Source: an uncultured Pelagibacteraceae bacterium
Lineage (GTDB): Bacteria > Pseudomonadota > Alphaproteobacteria > Pelagibacterales > Pelagibacteraceae
Length of the DNA stretch: 64,000 nucleotides
Reading direction: 5' to 3'
Assembly: GCA_902575095.1 (NCBI GenBank)
Contig: CACGPY010000001.1
Coordinates: 1-64,000, forward strand
Part shown: piece after piece, positions 30,735 to 41,619 of the stretch
Layout of the letters: every line of letters starts with the position of its first letter
How positions within the stretch are numbered: position 1 is the first letter of the stretch
Translations under genes and position numbers: made by a program
Notes under the pieces: model-generated
What the model saw: the letters and a program-made list of their open reading frames with translations, nothing else
Database searches by the model: none
What the model was told of the DNA's origin: nothing

Positions 30735-31941
30735 CAAGTAACTTATCTAATAAAATTTGAACAATTTTATTAGCAATAAAACTTTTTTTATTTTTTTGTA
30801 TAGTGTTTATACTTCCTCTTTGATCTATTATAGAGACTTTATTAAAGTCAGAATTAAAGCCAATGTCTTTTTTAGAAACGTCATTAGCAAATATTAGATC
30901 ACAATTTTTATTTTTCATTTTTTCTTTAGAATTTTTAATTACGTTTTTTGTTTCGGCAGAAAATCCAGCAACAATTTGTGGTCTATTTCTGTTATTTTTT
31001 GATAAAAAATTTAGAATGTCAATATTTTTAACAAAATTAATTGATTGAAAATTTAATTCATCTTTTTTAATTTTATCTTTATTTTTTTCGGCAGGTTTAA
31101 AATCGGTTACTGCAGCGGTGCACACAGCTAAGTTTACAGGCAAAGTTTTTTTTACTTCATTTAACATTTCATCTGCTGTTATTATTTTTTTAACTTTAAT
31201 ACCTTTTGGAGAGGCTAGCTTAGAGGGTCCAGTTATTAGTGTTGTCTTTATACCTAGTTTATTTAGCGCAATAGCGATTTCATAACCTTGTTTACCGCTT
31301 GATTCATTTGATATATATCTTATTGGATCTATATACTCTCTGGTAGGCCCTGCTGTTACTAAAGCTTTTAGTTTTTTCTTTTTAACAATATCTCTTTTGT
31401 CAAAATAATTTTTTAAATATGAAAGAATTTGCCTTGGGCTTGACATTTTACCCTCACCGTACTCTCCACATGCCATCTCTCCTTTCTCAGGTCCTACAAA
31501 TAGATAACCAAAGTCCTGCAGAATTTTAAGATTCGACTGAGTGGCTTTATGCAACCACATTCTTACATTCATTGCTGGCACTAAAAGAATATCTTTGTCT
31601 GCAGCCAATAAAACTGTAGTAGCTAAATCTTCGGCTCTTCCAATTGACAGTTTACTCATGAAGTTTGCAGTAGTTGGCATTACTACAATAATGTCTGCCC
31701 ATCTAGAGAGAGCTATGTGATCTATTTCTACTTCTGATTGGCTGTCGAATAAATTTTCAAATGTTTTTGACTTAGTTAACGTTGATATAGACAAAGGTGT
31801 AACAAATTCTTTTCCACTTTTGGTAAGAATAGTTTTCACCTCCATATCATTTTTTTTAAGTAATCTGATTAAATCAAGCGATTTGTAAGCGGATATGCCA
31901 CCTCCTACTATTATTAAGATCTTTTTATTTTTTAAAGTCAT
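30715..31941 (-). CDS. coaBC: phosphopantothenoylcysteine decarboxylase / phosphopantothenate-cysteine ligase
   Basis: A 408-residue fusion for two steps of coenzyme A synthesis. The CoaC half (about 1-180) has the flavin-binding GGGISAYKSLDLIRLL, PAMNVRMW and the catalytic Cys in MACGEYGEGKM. The CoaB half (about 190-400) begins ALVTAGPTREYIDPIRYISN and contains AAVTDFKPAEK and DLIFANDVS. Typical length. It lies between ubiB and dut in a leftward operon. Confidence 0.96.
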   Translation of the reverse strand: MTLKNKKILIIVGGGISAYKSLDLIRLLKKNDMEVKTILTKSGKEFVTPLSISTLTKSKTFENLFDSQSEVEIDHIALSRWADIIVVMPTTANFMSKLSIGRAEDLATTVLLAADKDILLVPAMNVRMWLHKATQSNLKILQDFGYLFVGPEKGEMACGEYGEGKMSSPRQILSYLKNYFDKRDIVKKKKLKALVTAGPTREYIDPIRYISNESSGKQGYEIAIALNKLGIKTTLITGPSKLASPKGIKVKKIITADEMLNEVKKTLPVNLAVCTAAVTDFKPAEKNKDKIKKDELNFQSINFVKNIDILNFLSKNNRNRPQIVAGFSAETKNVIKNSKEKMKNKNCDLIFANDVSKKDIGFNSDFNKVSIIDQRGSINTIQKNKKSFIANKIVQILLDKLLDDRNFN

Positions 31942-31950
31942 AATTCTAGA

Positions 31951-33510
31951 TTAAAATACTAACAAGAAGACAATTACAATACCAAAAAAACTTATTACAA
32001 CATTATTTCTAAAATTTTTCAATTTCATCTGTTCCATTTCTAAGTTTTTGTTGTTTATACCTAAATTTAACTTTCCTTCAGCCATAAGTTTTAGCGCATA
32101 TCCCGCCTTGTCCATCAAACCAGGAAAGTCGGGTATCCGTTTAATTATTTCTGCGGATGTATTTAAAGCTGTATCAATTGTTGATTTAGGACTTTTTACG
32201 TTTTTTAACCAATCTTCCAAAACTGGTTTTGACACGTCCCAAATATTTGTCTCTGGGTATAATTTTCTTGCTACTCCTTCCACAACTACCATTGTCTTTT
32301 GAAGTAATAATAATGGAGGTTGTGTAGCCATATTGAATTTCTCTGTGATTTCAAATAATTGAGCTAGTAAATTTCCACCAGAAATATCTTTTATAGACTG
32401 GCCAAAAATTGGCTCACCTACAGAGCGCAATGCTTGAGCAAATTCATCCTTCGAAGCATTTTGAGGAACTAATCCAGCTTGAAAATGAACTTCTGCAACT
32501 TTAACATAATCCCGTTGTATAAACCCATATAAAATTTCAGCTAAAAACTTTCTATTATTTTTATCTAGTCTACCCATAATTCCAAAATCTACAGGTACAA
32601 TATTACCTTCTGGGTCAACAAATAAATTACCTTGGTGCATGTCGCCATGGAAAAAACCATCTCTAACAGCCTGTTTTAAAAAATGTTGAATTAGATTTTC
32701 TGCTAAAAGTTTTAAATTTACACCCTGCTCTTCTAGTTTTTTTTGTTCTCTAATTGAAACACCGTTTACTTTATCTAAAGTGAGTAATTTTTTTGTTGTA
32801 TAATTCCAGTAAATTTTTGGAACATTAAATCCCTTATCCAGTTTAGTATTTTCATATAATTCGTTAGCTGCAGCAGCCTCAAATCTTAAATCCATTTCAA
32901 TATTTGTTATTTCTCTTAAAAGATGTACAACTTCTACTAACTTCAATCTCTTAGCTTTTGAAATTGTATTTTCAACTATATATGCAAACAGCATTAGAGC
33001 ATCTAACTCTTCATTAAATAATTGCTCTATATCTGGTCTTAAAATCTTTATTGCTACCTGTTTTTCTTGATTTTCATTTTTAATTTTAGCAAAGTGAACT
33101 TGTGCAATAGATGCCGCTGCAATAGGTTCTCCAATTTCAATTATATTTTGGTATTGTTTTTCACCAATTTCTTTTTTAATGACTTTTTTTGCTTCATAAA
33201 GCTCAAATGCAGGAACTTTATCTTGAAGTTTTTCTAAATCTTTAGCCATCTCTTCACCGATTATGTCTGGTCGTGTAGCTAAAAACTGCCCAAGCTTTAT
33301 AAATGTAGTACCCATACCCTGAAGCGCTTCACAGAGTTTTTGACCAGGATTATTATTTTGTAAACGATTATTTTTTGAACCAATTGAAATCAAACTAAAA
33401 AATAAATTTATTGATATTGGTATTTGGTGAACTTGATTTATTGTATCAATTGCACCTGAGGTGGACAATTTCCTTGCAATTTGAAACAACTTAAAAACTC
33501 TTTTTATCAT
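31951..33510 (-). CDS. ubiB: ABC1/ADCK-family kinase-like protein UbiB
   Basis: A 519-residue member of the atypical kinase family needed for ubiquinone synthesis. The KxGQ motif is seen in TFIKLGQFLATRPD, the Ala-rich loop in PIAAASIAQVHFA, the catalytic-loop region in DGFFHGDMHQGNLFVD and metal binding in PVDFGIMGRLD. The extreme C-terminus is a hydrophobic tail (NVVISFFGIVIVFLLVF), consistent with membrane anchoring. It directly follows ubiE. Confidence 0.95.
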   Translation of the reverse strand: MIKRVFKLFQIARKLSTSGAIDTINQVHQIPISINLFFSLISIGSKNNRLQNNNPGQKLCEALQGMGTTFIKLGQFLATRPDIIGEEMAKDLEKLQDKVPAFELYEAKKVIKKEIGEKQYQNIIEIGEPIAAASIAQVHFAKIKNENQEKQVAIKILRPDIEQLFNEELDALMLFAYIVENTISKAKRLKLVEVVHLLREITNIEMDLRFEAAAANELYENTKLDKGFNVPKIYWNYTTKKLLTLDKVNGVSIREQKKLEEQGVNLKLLAENLIQHFLKQAVRDGFFHGDMHQGNLFVDPEGNIVPVDFGIMGRLDKNNRKFLAEILYGFIQRDYVKVAEVHFQAGLVPQNASKDEFAQALRSVGEPIFGQSIKDISGGNLLAQLFEITEKFNMATQPPLLLLQKTMVVVEGVARKLYPETNIWDVSKPVLEDWLKNVKSPKSTIDTALNTSAEIIKRIPDFPGLMDKAGYALKLMAEGKLNLGINNKNLEMEQMKLKNFRNNVVISFFGIVIVFLLVF

Positions 33511-34215
33511 TTAAATTTTCCACCCTGAATGTATAGCTGAGATACCATTTGAAAGATTTCTGTATTCTAAATTCTCAAAACCATTTTTAGCTATTAGTTT
33601 TAATAGCTGTTCTTGATTATAAAAAGAGTCTATGCTGTTAATTAAATAATCGTAAGGTTTTGTTGATCCTACAACATATTTTCCTAAAATTGGAATAGCT
33701 TTTGAATAATTTTTATATATAAAATTTAATAACTCATTATTTATCCTCGAAAATTCTAAACACATGAAACGACCACCTGGCTTTAAAACTCTGTAAGCTT
33801 CTTTAAGGGTTTTGTTAATATCAGAAACATTTCTAATTCCGTAACTAATTGAGTAAAAGTCATACATATTATCTTCAACAGGTAGAGTTTCAGCATTAGC
33901 CTTTATCCATTTAATATTCTTAAAATTTATTAGATTACTCTTTCCTTTTTTATACATGCCTTCGTTTGGTTCTACGCAAGTGATTTCCGATAAGTTTTTA
34001 TTTCGTAAAGAAAATATTTTAGCTATATCTCCAGTTCCAGATGCAACATCAATTAATGAGGAATTATGTGAGGGATTCATCCAATCAATAAACTTACTCT
34101 TCCAAATACGGTGAACTCCGAAAGACATAATATCATTCATTAAGTCGTATTTATTGTAAACTTCCGAAAATACAGAATTGACTAATTTTGCTTTATCTTG
34201 AATAGTACTTTTCAT
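33511..34215 (-). CDS. ubiE: ubiquinone biosynthesis C-methyltransferase
   Basis: A 234-residue SAM-dependent methyltransferase acting on the benzoquinol ring. VFSEVYNKYDLMNDIMSFG, the SAM loop DVASGTGDIA and FYSISYGIRNV are UbiE signatures, and VLKPGGRFMCLEFS is motif III. First gene of a long leftward run. Only 11 bases separate it from the divergent mutM, so the two promoters must overlap each other or the coding regions. Confidence 0.96.
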   Translation of the reverse strand: MKSTIQDKAKLVNSVFSEVYNKYDLMNDIMSFGVHRIWKSKFIDWMNPSHNSSLIDVASGTGDIAKIFSLRNKNLSEITCVEPNEGMYKKGKSNLINFKNIKWIKANAETLPVEDNMYDFYSISYGIRNVSDINKTLKEAYRVLKPGGRFMCLEFSRINNELLNFIYKNYSKAIPILGKYVVGSTKPYDYLINSIDSFYNQEQLLKLIAKNGFENLEYRNLSNGISAIHSGWKI

Positions 34216-34226
34216 AAATTAATTAT

Positions 34227-35096
34227 ATGCCAGAATTACCAGAAGTTGAAGTTGTTAAAAGGTCCTTAATTAACAAAACCCAAAATTTAATTGTAAAAGC
34301 AGTCAAAATAAATGATGGAAGATTAAGATATAAAATTGATAGAAACAAAATAAAAAAAATTATTGGGCTTAAGTTTAAAAAAATTTCTAGGAGATCTAAA
34401 TATCTTTTATTTTTCTTCAATGAAGATATTGTAATGTTAGTACATTTTGGTATGACCGGAAAATTTTTTTTCATTAATCAAAAAAAAACAAAATATAAAA
34501 CAAGCTTTTACTACGATATAAATGAGGAGAAGGATAAAAAACACGATAGAATAATTTTTGACTTATCAAACGATCAAAAATTAATTTATAATGACATAAG
34601 AAAATTTGGTTTTATAAAGTTTATTCAAAAAGTCAACTTGGATAAAAATTCTCATCTTAAACATCTAGGACCAGAACCACTAAGTAGTAAATTTAATATC
34701 AGATATTTTAAAAATTATATAGCGGGTAGGGAAAGAAATATTAAAAACATTTTGATGGATCAAAAATTTATATCCGGACTTGGAAATATTTATGTAAACG
34801 AAATTCTTTTTTCTAGCGGAATAAGACCTGTAAAAAAAATTAATGAACTTACTAATGTTGAAATAAAAAAAATTATAAAATATTCAAAAAAAGTAATTTC
34901 TAAAGCTATTATACTTGGAGGTTCATCCATAAAAAATTTTTCTAGCAGCAGTGGAAAAAAAGGTTCATTTCAGCAACATTTCAGCGTTTATGGAAAAAAA
35001 GGTGAAAATTGCCCAAAGGTTAAGTGCAGTGGTAGGATAAAAAAAATTGTTGTAGCTAATCGAGCGTCTTTTTTTTGTAATAAATGCCAAAAATAA
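34227..35096 (+). CDS. mutM: formamidopyrimidine-DNA glycosylase
   Basis: A 289-residue base-excision enzyme removing 8-oxoguanine. The catalytic N-terminal Pro-Glu is present (MPELPEVEVVKRSL), with the helix-two-turn-helix DQKFISGLGNIYVNEILF. The C-terminal zinc finger has its Cys pairs in ENCPKVKCSG and FFCNKCQK. Length is slightly above average because of an insert at about residues 85-105. It is followed by rpsT, a common alphaproteobacterial order near dnaA. Confidence 0.96.
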   Translation: MPELPEVEVVKRSLINKTQNLIVKAVKINDGRLRYKIDRNKIKKIIGLKFKKISRRSKYLLFFFNEDIVMLVHFGMTGKFFFINQKKTKYKTSFYYDINEEKDKKHDRIIFDLSNDQKLIYNDIRKFGFIKFIQKVNLDKNSHLKHLGPEPLSSKFNIRYFKNYIAGRERNIKNILMDQKFISGLGNIYVNEILFSSGIRPVKKINELTNVEIKKIIKYSKKVISKAIILGGSSIKNFSSSSGKKGSFQQHFSVYGKKGENCPKVKCSGRIKKIVVANRASFFCNKCQK

Positions 35097-35141
35097 TAAA
35101 GTTGACCGTATTTAAATGCACATATATACAATCTTAAAAAA

Positions 35142-35402
35142 ATGCCTAATACCAAATCAGCAATTAGAAGAGTAAGAAGGGTAAAAAAACAAACCCAAGT
35201 TAATAGAATAAGAAAAAGCAAGTATAAGTCAGCTATAAAACAAATGGAAATTCATTTAAAAGCTAAAGAAAAAGAAAAAGCGAAAAAATATTTTTCAAAA
35301 TTTCAATCGATTCTAATGCAGGTTGCTAAGTCAGGTATTATTAGTAGAAATACTGCTTCAAGAAAAATTTCAAGAGTCTCAAAAAGAATTTCATCAAAAT
35401 AA
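35142..35402 (+). CDS. rpsT: ribosomal protein S20
   Basis: An 86-residue basic 30S protein. MPNTKSAIRRVRRVKKQTQ and the late SGIISRNTASRKISRVSKRI are the conserved S20 blocks. It lies between mutM and the dnaA leader. A weak dyad (ATCAA...TTGAT) follows the stop without a clear T-tract. Confidence 0.95.
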   Translation: MPNTKSAIRRVRRVKKQTQVNRIRKSKYKSAIKQMEIHLKAKEKEKAKKYFSKFQSILMQVAKSGIISRNTASRKISRVSKRISSK

Positions 35403-35619
35403 TCAATTTCAAGTTGATATAAATAAAAAATATATTCTACATTTAGAATCAAGTAACAAAATATTGAAACTTCAATCGATGAGTTGAATTTATTTTTTAA
35501 TTTCTATCTGCACGATTATCGTACAACCAATTTTAATTTTTTTTTTTGATTACAACCTCTACATAGTTGCAAATAAATTGCAAAAAGCGTTTAAAGGAAT
35601 TTCTTTAAGAAAATTCTAC
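35403..35619 (+). other. non-coding region upstream of dnaA
   Basis: This is the longest gene-free stretch in the window. It contains an A/T-rich core with a ten-base T run near 35540 and a direct repeat TTGCAAA at 35567-35573 and 35578-35584, spaced 11 bases, or one helical turn. I see no convincing TTATCCACA-type DnaA boxes. It may hold the dnaA promoter and an autoregulatory site; origin function is not supported by what is visible. Confidence 0.4.
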
Positions 35620-37011
35620 ATGGAAAACAATTTTACAAAAAAACAAAACGCTTTTATTTCAGAAGAGGAAAAAACATTAAACTGGGAAGAGGTTCAGATC
35701 TCTTTTAAAAAAACTTTTGGAAATGAGATTTTTAATAGTTGGTTGCAAAAAATTTCTTTGATTAAAGAATACAACGACTACTTAGTTCTTGGGGTGCCTA
35801 CAAGATTCTTCAGGGATTGGATAGTTTCAAGATACTTAGATAAAATTCTTGAGCAAGTAAAAAGCTTTAAATTAAGTCTTAACAGAATAGAATTTAAGAT
35901 AATAGAGGAAAACAAGCAAAATCAAGAATTTATTAAGATTGATGAATTAAATAAAGTTACAGAAATCAAAGACTCCATATTAAATTATAATCGACTAAAT
36001 CCTAATTTGAACTTTGATAGCTTCATTCAAGGCAAGAGCAATGATATTGCTCTTTCATATTCAAAAAAAGTTTGTGAACATATTTCAAGATACAATCCTT
36101 TGTACCTATGTGGAGGAGTAGGACTTGGAAAAACCCACTTATTGAACGCTATAGGCTTAAAACTTCAAAATAATAATAATGTAATGTTTATTTCAGCAGA
36201 AAGATTTATGTACCATTTTATTAAATCTATAAAAAAAAATGACATGGTAAATTTTAAAGATTTTTTCAGGAAATCCTCTGTATTTATAATTGATGATATT
36301 CAATTTATAAGTGGTAAAGAAAGTCTACAGGAGGAATTTTTTCATACATTTAACAGTCTTATAGACAAAGGCTCACAAATCATAATTTCTGCTGATAGAC
36401 CACCTATGAAATTAGATAGAGTCCAAGATAGAATAAAATCGAGATTAGCAGGCGGTCTCGTGGTTGATATAGAAACTCCTGATTTAGTACTTAAAGTTAA
36501 AATTATTAAAAAAAAAATAGAGGAGATACAAACTCAGTTTAAAGAAAATATTAGTTTGAGTGAAGAGGTAATAACTTATATAGCCAGTGAAAGCAAAACA
36601 AACATAAGAGAGCTAATAGGTGTACTTAACAGGGTGATAGCTTTCAGTAGAGTTCATAACAAAAGTTTGACAATTAACGATTGTAAAAATATTTTAAAAG
36701 ATGTTTTTAATCAAATTAGGATTGTAACAGTTGATAAAATACAGAACGTTGTTTCAAATTATTTCAATATTGCTCTTAGTGAAATGCTTTCTCAAAGAAG
36801 ATCTAGGCCTTTAGCTAGACCAAGACAGATAGCAATGTACTTAGCAAAAAAAATGACCTCAAGATCACTTCCAGAAATAGGCAGAAGATTTGCAAATCGT
36901 GATCATACTACAGTAATACATGCAGTTAAAACTATCACAAGATTATCAGAGCAAGACGATGAAATGAAAAAAAATATAAACCAGATTAAAAGTTTATTAA
37001 TAGAACAATAA
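35620..37011 (+). CDS. dnaA: chromosomal replication initiator DnaA
   Basis: About 463 residues. Domain I (about 10-85) is followed by a short linker, the AAA+ domain with Walker A GGVGLGKTHLL and Walker B VFIIDDIQF, and DNA-binding domain IV ending in NRDHTTVIHAVKTI. ATG 35620 is preferred over TTG 35578 because DnaA homology starts only at about residue 20 of the shorter form and the 14 extra codons overlap the TTGCAAA repeats. dnaN follows after 4 bases. Confidence 0.94.
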   Translation: MENNFTKKQNAFISEEEKTLNWEEVQISFKKTFGNEIFNSWLQKISLIKEYNDYLVLGVPTRFFRDWIVSRYLDKILEQVKSFKLSLNRIEFKIIEENKQNQEFIKIDELNKVTEIKDSILNYNRLNPNLNFDSFIQGKSNDIALSYSKKVCEHISRYNPLYLCGGVGLGKTHLLNAIGLKLQNNNNVMFISAERFMYHFIKSIKKNDMVNFKDFFRKSSVFIIDDIQFISGKESLQEEFFHTFNSLIDKGSQIIISADRPPMKLDRVQDRIKSRLAGGLVVDIETPDLVLKVKIIKKKIEEIQTQFKENISLSEEVITYIASESKTNIRELIGVLNRVIAFSRVHNKSLTINDCKNILKDVFNQIRIVTVDKIQNVVSNYFNIALSEMLSQRRSRPLARPRQIAMYLAKKMTSRSLPEIGRRFANRDHTTVIHAVKTITRLSEQDDEMKKNINQIKSLLIEQ

Positions 37012-37015
37012 CTAA

Positions 37016-38131
37016 ATGCAATTTGTTGTTAAAAGGGACATCTTACTAAAATCTCTGAACTTTGTACAAGGTATCGTAGAAAAAAAAAATACACTACCAA
37101 TATTATCAAATGTACTTTTACAACTTAAAGATAAAAAACTATCTATTGTTGCAACAGATTTAGATATTATTTTTTATGATGAAATTAAAGATGTACAAAT
37201 AATAGACGAAGGTAGTACTACAACTTCAGCTGCAATTTTATATGACATTTTAAGAAAAATTCCCTCTAATGCTGAGCTTAAGTTTGATTTAAAATCTGAA
37301 AATAGACTTAGTTTAAAAAGTGAAAGAGCAGATTTTAATCTTTTGTGCATTCCGACTGATAATTTTCCTACTTTTACAGATGAATTCGAAGGTCAGGAAA
37401 TGACAATAAACAATAATAGATTTTTAAAACTTCTAAATAAAACAAAAATATCAATATCAAATGATGACACAAGACATTACTTAAATGGTGTGTTTCTTCA
37501 TATAACAGAGGCTCACAACCGAAGCTTTTTAACCGGTGTTGCAACAGATAGCCACAGACTTTCCTCTAGCAGTTTAGAAATTGAAAATGCTAAAGACCTA
37601 AATCCGTTGATACTCCCTAGAAAAACAGTATTTCAACTTTGTTCTCTTTTAGTTGAGTCAAAGGAACAGTTAACTATGCAAACAAGCGATAATAAAATAA
37701 AATTCAGACTAGGTGATATGAAGCTAATATCCAAAGTAATAGATGGAAAATTTCCTGATTACAGAAAAGTAGTACCAACCGCTAACGATAAAAAATTAGT
37801 TGTGTCTTCAAAGGATTTTATAAATTCAATCGAGAGAGTTGCAAGCGTTTCACTTGATAGGAAAGAAGGAGTAAAGTTGGCAATTAATAAAGATAATGTG
37901 CAACTTTCTGTCAACAGCGCAAACTCTGGAGAAGGAAATGAAAATATTAAAGCTGATTTTAACTCTGATAATTTAAACATTAGTTTTAACTCAAAATATT
38001 TGATTGATATTGCATCAGAAGTAGAAGATAAAAATCTAAAAATTAATTTAAAAGACTCGGTCTCACCTGTTTTAATAGAAGACGGTTCAGATAAAAATAG
38101 TTACTATGTCATAATGCCAATGAAAATATAG
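37016..38131 (+). CDS. dnaN: DNA polymerase III beta clamp
   Basis: A 371-residue sliding clamp with three repeated domains. LPILSNVLLQLKDKKLSIVATDLD near the start, RHYLNGVFLHI and FLTGVATDSHRLS in the middle, and the C-terminal SYYVIMPMKI (usual PMRL-like end) are recognisable. It is cotranscribed with dnaA. recF, the usual next gene, is absent; gyrB follows after 130 bases. Confidence 0.96.
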   Translation: MQFVVKRDILLKSLNFVQGIVEKKNTLPILSNVLLQLKDKKLSIVATDLDIIFYDEIKDVQIIDEGSTTTSAAILYDILRKIPSNAELKFDLKSENRLSLKSERADFNLLCIPTDNFPTFTDEFEGQEMTINNNRFLKLLNKTKISISNDDTRHYLNGVFLHITEAHNRSFLTGVATDSHRLSSSSLEIENAKDLNPLILPRKTVFQLCSLLVESKEQLTMQTSDNKIKFRLGDMKLISKVIDGKFPDYRKVVPTANDKKLVVSSKDFINSIERVASVSLDRKEGVKLAINKDNVQLSVNSANSGEGNENIKADFNSDNLNISFNSKYLIDIASEVEDKNLKINLKDSVSPVLIEDGSDKNSYYVIMPMKI

Positions 38132-38261
38132 GTTTTATCAAATTTAAATTATTTAAAATTTTAAGCTCTATTATTGTTGGTAATGAATAGTTTTAGGTCA
38201 CTTTGGTCAGTCGCGATTTTATATTCGATAAAAAAAATGATAAGGTTATTTATTCAAAAAA
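38132..38261 (+). other. dnaN-gyrB intergenic region
   Basis: 130 bases where recF often lies in related genomes. No recF remnant, hairpin terminator or tRNA is visible. A short direct repeat GGTCA occurs at 38196-38200 and 38205-38209, nine bases apart. It probably holds a gyrB promoter, but no convincing -35/-10 pair stands out. Confidence 0.35.
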
Positions 38262-40320
<2,059 letters not shown>

Positions 40321-40327
40321 TTGGACT

Positions 40328-41611
40328 ATGGATTTTTCAACTCTCTTTAGGACAAAAGAGAACTTAAGCTTAGATAAAAATACATTAACAATCTTGAGGT
40401 ATATTGCCATTATTGGTCAAATGTTGGCAATTAGTATTGTTTTTTATTACTTAAATTTGCCGTTTCCAATTATAGAGAGTTATTTGATCATTTCATTGGG
40501 TTTAGCCACAAACTTGTATCTTCAATTTGCGATTAAAATTAATCAACTAAAAGATTTTTATGCAGCCCCTTTCCTCCTTATCGATTTGTTACAACTTAGC
40601 GCGCTTCTTTATTTAACAGGAGGAATTTTTAATCCTTTTTCTTTTTTGTTAGTGATCCCAGCCATCGTTTCCTCAACATTTCTAAGTATGGGTACAACAA
40701 TTATTTTAGGCTTAATAACATCATTACTTTTATTAATCATATCTTTTTTTCATTTACCTTTGCCCGGCGAGAATATGAATTTGTTACATTTTCCAAATTT
40801 CTATAAAATTGGAATTATCATTTCTATATTAATTGGCTTAATATTTTTGAGTTATTTCGGTATTCGTTTCTCTGGTGAAAAAAAGAAAACAGAGGAAGCT
40901 TTTAAAAAACTTCAAGAGGTTATTTACAAAGAGTACGAATTAGAGTCCTTAGGGGGACAAGCAGCAGCAGCAGCACATTCTTTAGGAACGCCTCTAGCTA
41001 CAATCAGTGTGGTTGCCAAAGAATTGAAAAAAGAAATCGGGGATAACAATGAGCTATCTAAAGATATTGATTTATTAATAAGTCAATCTAAAAGATGTAG
41101 TGAAATTCTAAAAAGGATCTCAAAAAAACAAATAGAGGAAGACAAATTTTTTAGCTCGACAAAACTAGAAAATTTACTTGAGGAAATCATAAATTCTTTT
41201 AAAGAAACTTCCTCTAAAGAGATTAGTCTAGTATCTGACAACGATAAAAATAAAATTGATATCCAAAGGTCGGCAGAAATGATCTACGGTTTGAGAAATT
41301 TCATTGGCAATGCGATTAAATTTTCAAAAAGTAAAGTTAATATTTTTTTGATGAGCGATGATAAAGAAATCAAAATTATTATAAATGATGATGGACCAGG
41401 ATTCCCTAGAGATATTATTACCAAATTGGGAGAACCATATATTAAATCAAGATCATTAGAATTAAATTCAAACTCTGGCTTAGGCCTTGGAACTTTCTTA
41501 GGAAAAACTTTATTAGAGAGAAAAAACGCTAAACTGTTATTTAAAGATGATAAAAATTTAGGTGGTGCTTCAGTAGTAATTGGCTGGTCTCCTAAAAATA
41601 TTATACTTTAA
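40328..41611 (+). CDS. regB: redox sensor histidine kinase RegB/PrrB/ActS
   Basis: A 427-residue membrane kinase. About six hydrophobic segments occupy residues 20-180 and include GGIFNPF, the quinone-binding GGxxNPF motif of RegB. The H-box is AAAAHSLGTPLATISV, with Ser where Glu usually follows the phospho-His (normally HELGTPL). RCSEIL contains the redox-active cysteine region. The ATP-binding part has NFIGNAIKFS, DDGPGFP and GLGLGTFLGKTLLE. Its regulator RegA is encoded 4.3 kb away, beyond an opposing polyamine cassette. Confidence 0.92.
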   Translation: MDFSTLFRTKENLSLDKNTLTILRYIAIIGQMLAISIVFYYLNLPFPIIESYLIISLGLATNLYLQFAIKINQLKDFYAAPFLLIDLLQLSALLYLTGGIFNPFSFLLVIPAIVSSTFLSMGTTIILGLITSLLLLIISFFHLPLPGENMNLLHFPNFYKIGIIISILIGLIFLSYFGIRFSGEKKKTEEAFKKLQEVIYKEYELESLGGQAAAAAHSLGTPLATISVVAKELKKEIGDNNELSKDIDLLISQSKRCSEILKRISKKQIEEDKFFSSTKLENLLEEIINSFKETSSKEISLVSDNDKNKIDIQRSAEMIYGLRNFIGNAIKFSKSKVNIFLMSDDKEIKIIINDDGPGFPRDIITKLGEPYIKSRSLELNSNSGLGLGTFLGKTLLERKNAKLLFKDDKNLGGASVVIGWSPKNIIL

Positions 41612-41619
41612 GTAAAAAC

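Noticed and set aside
35510-35530. TTATCGTAC as a DnaA box
   Set aside because: Too many mismatches to TTATCCACA and single copy.
35578-35619. TTG start extending dnaA by 14 codons
   Set aside because: The extension is not DnaA-like and overlaps a direct repeat; ATG 35620 fits the family better.
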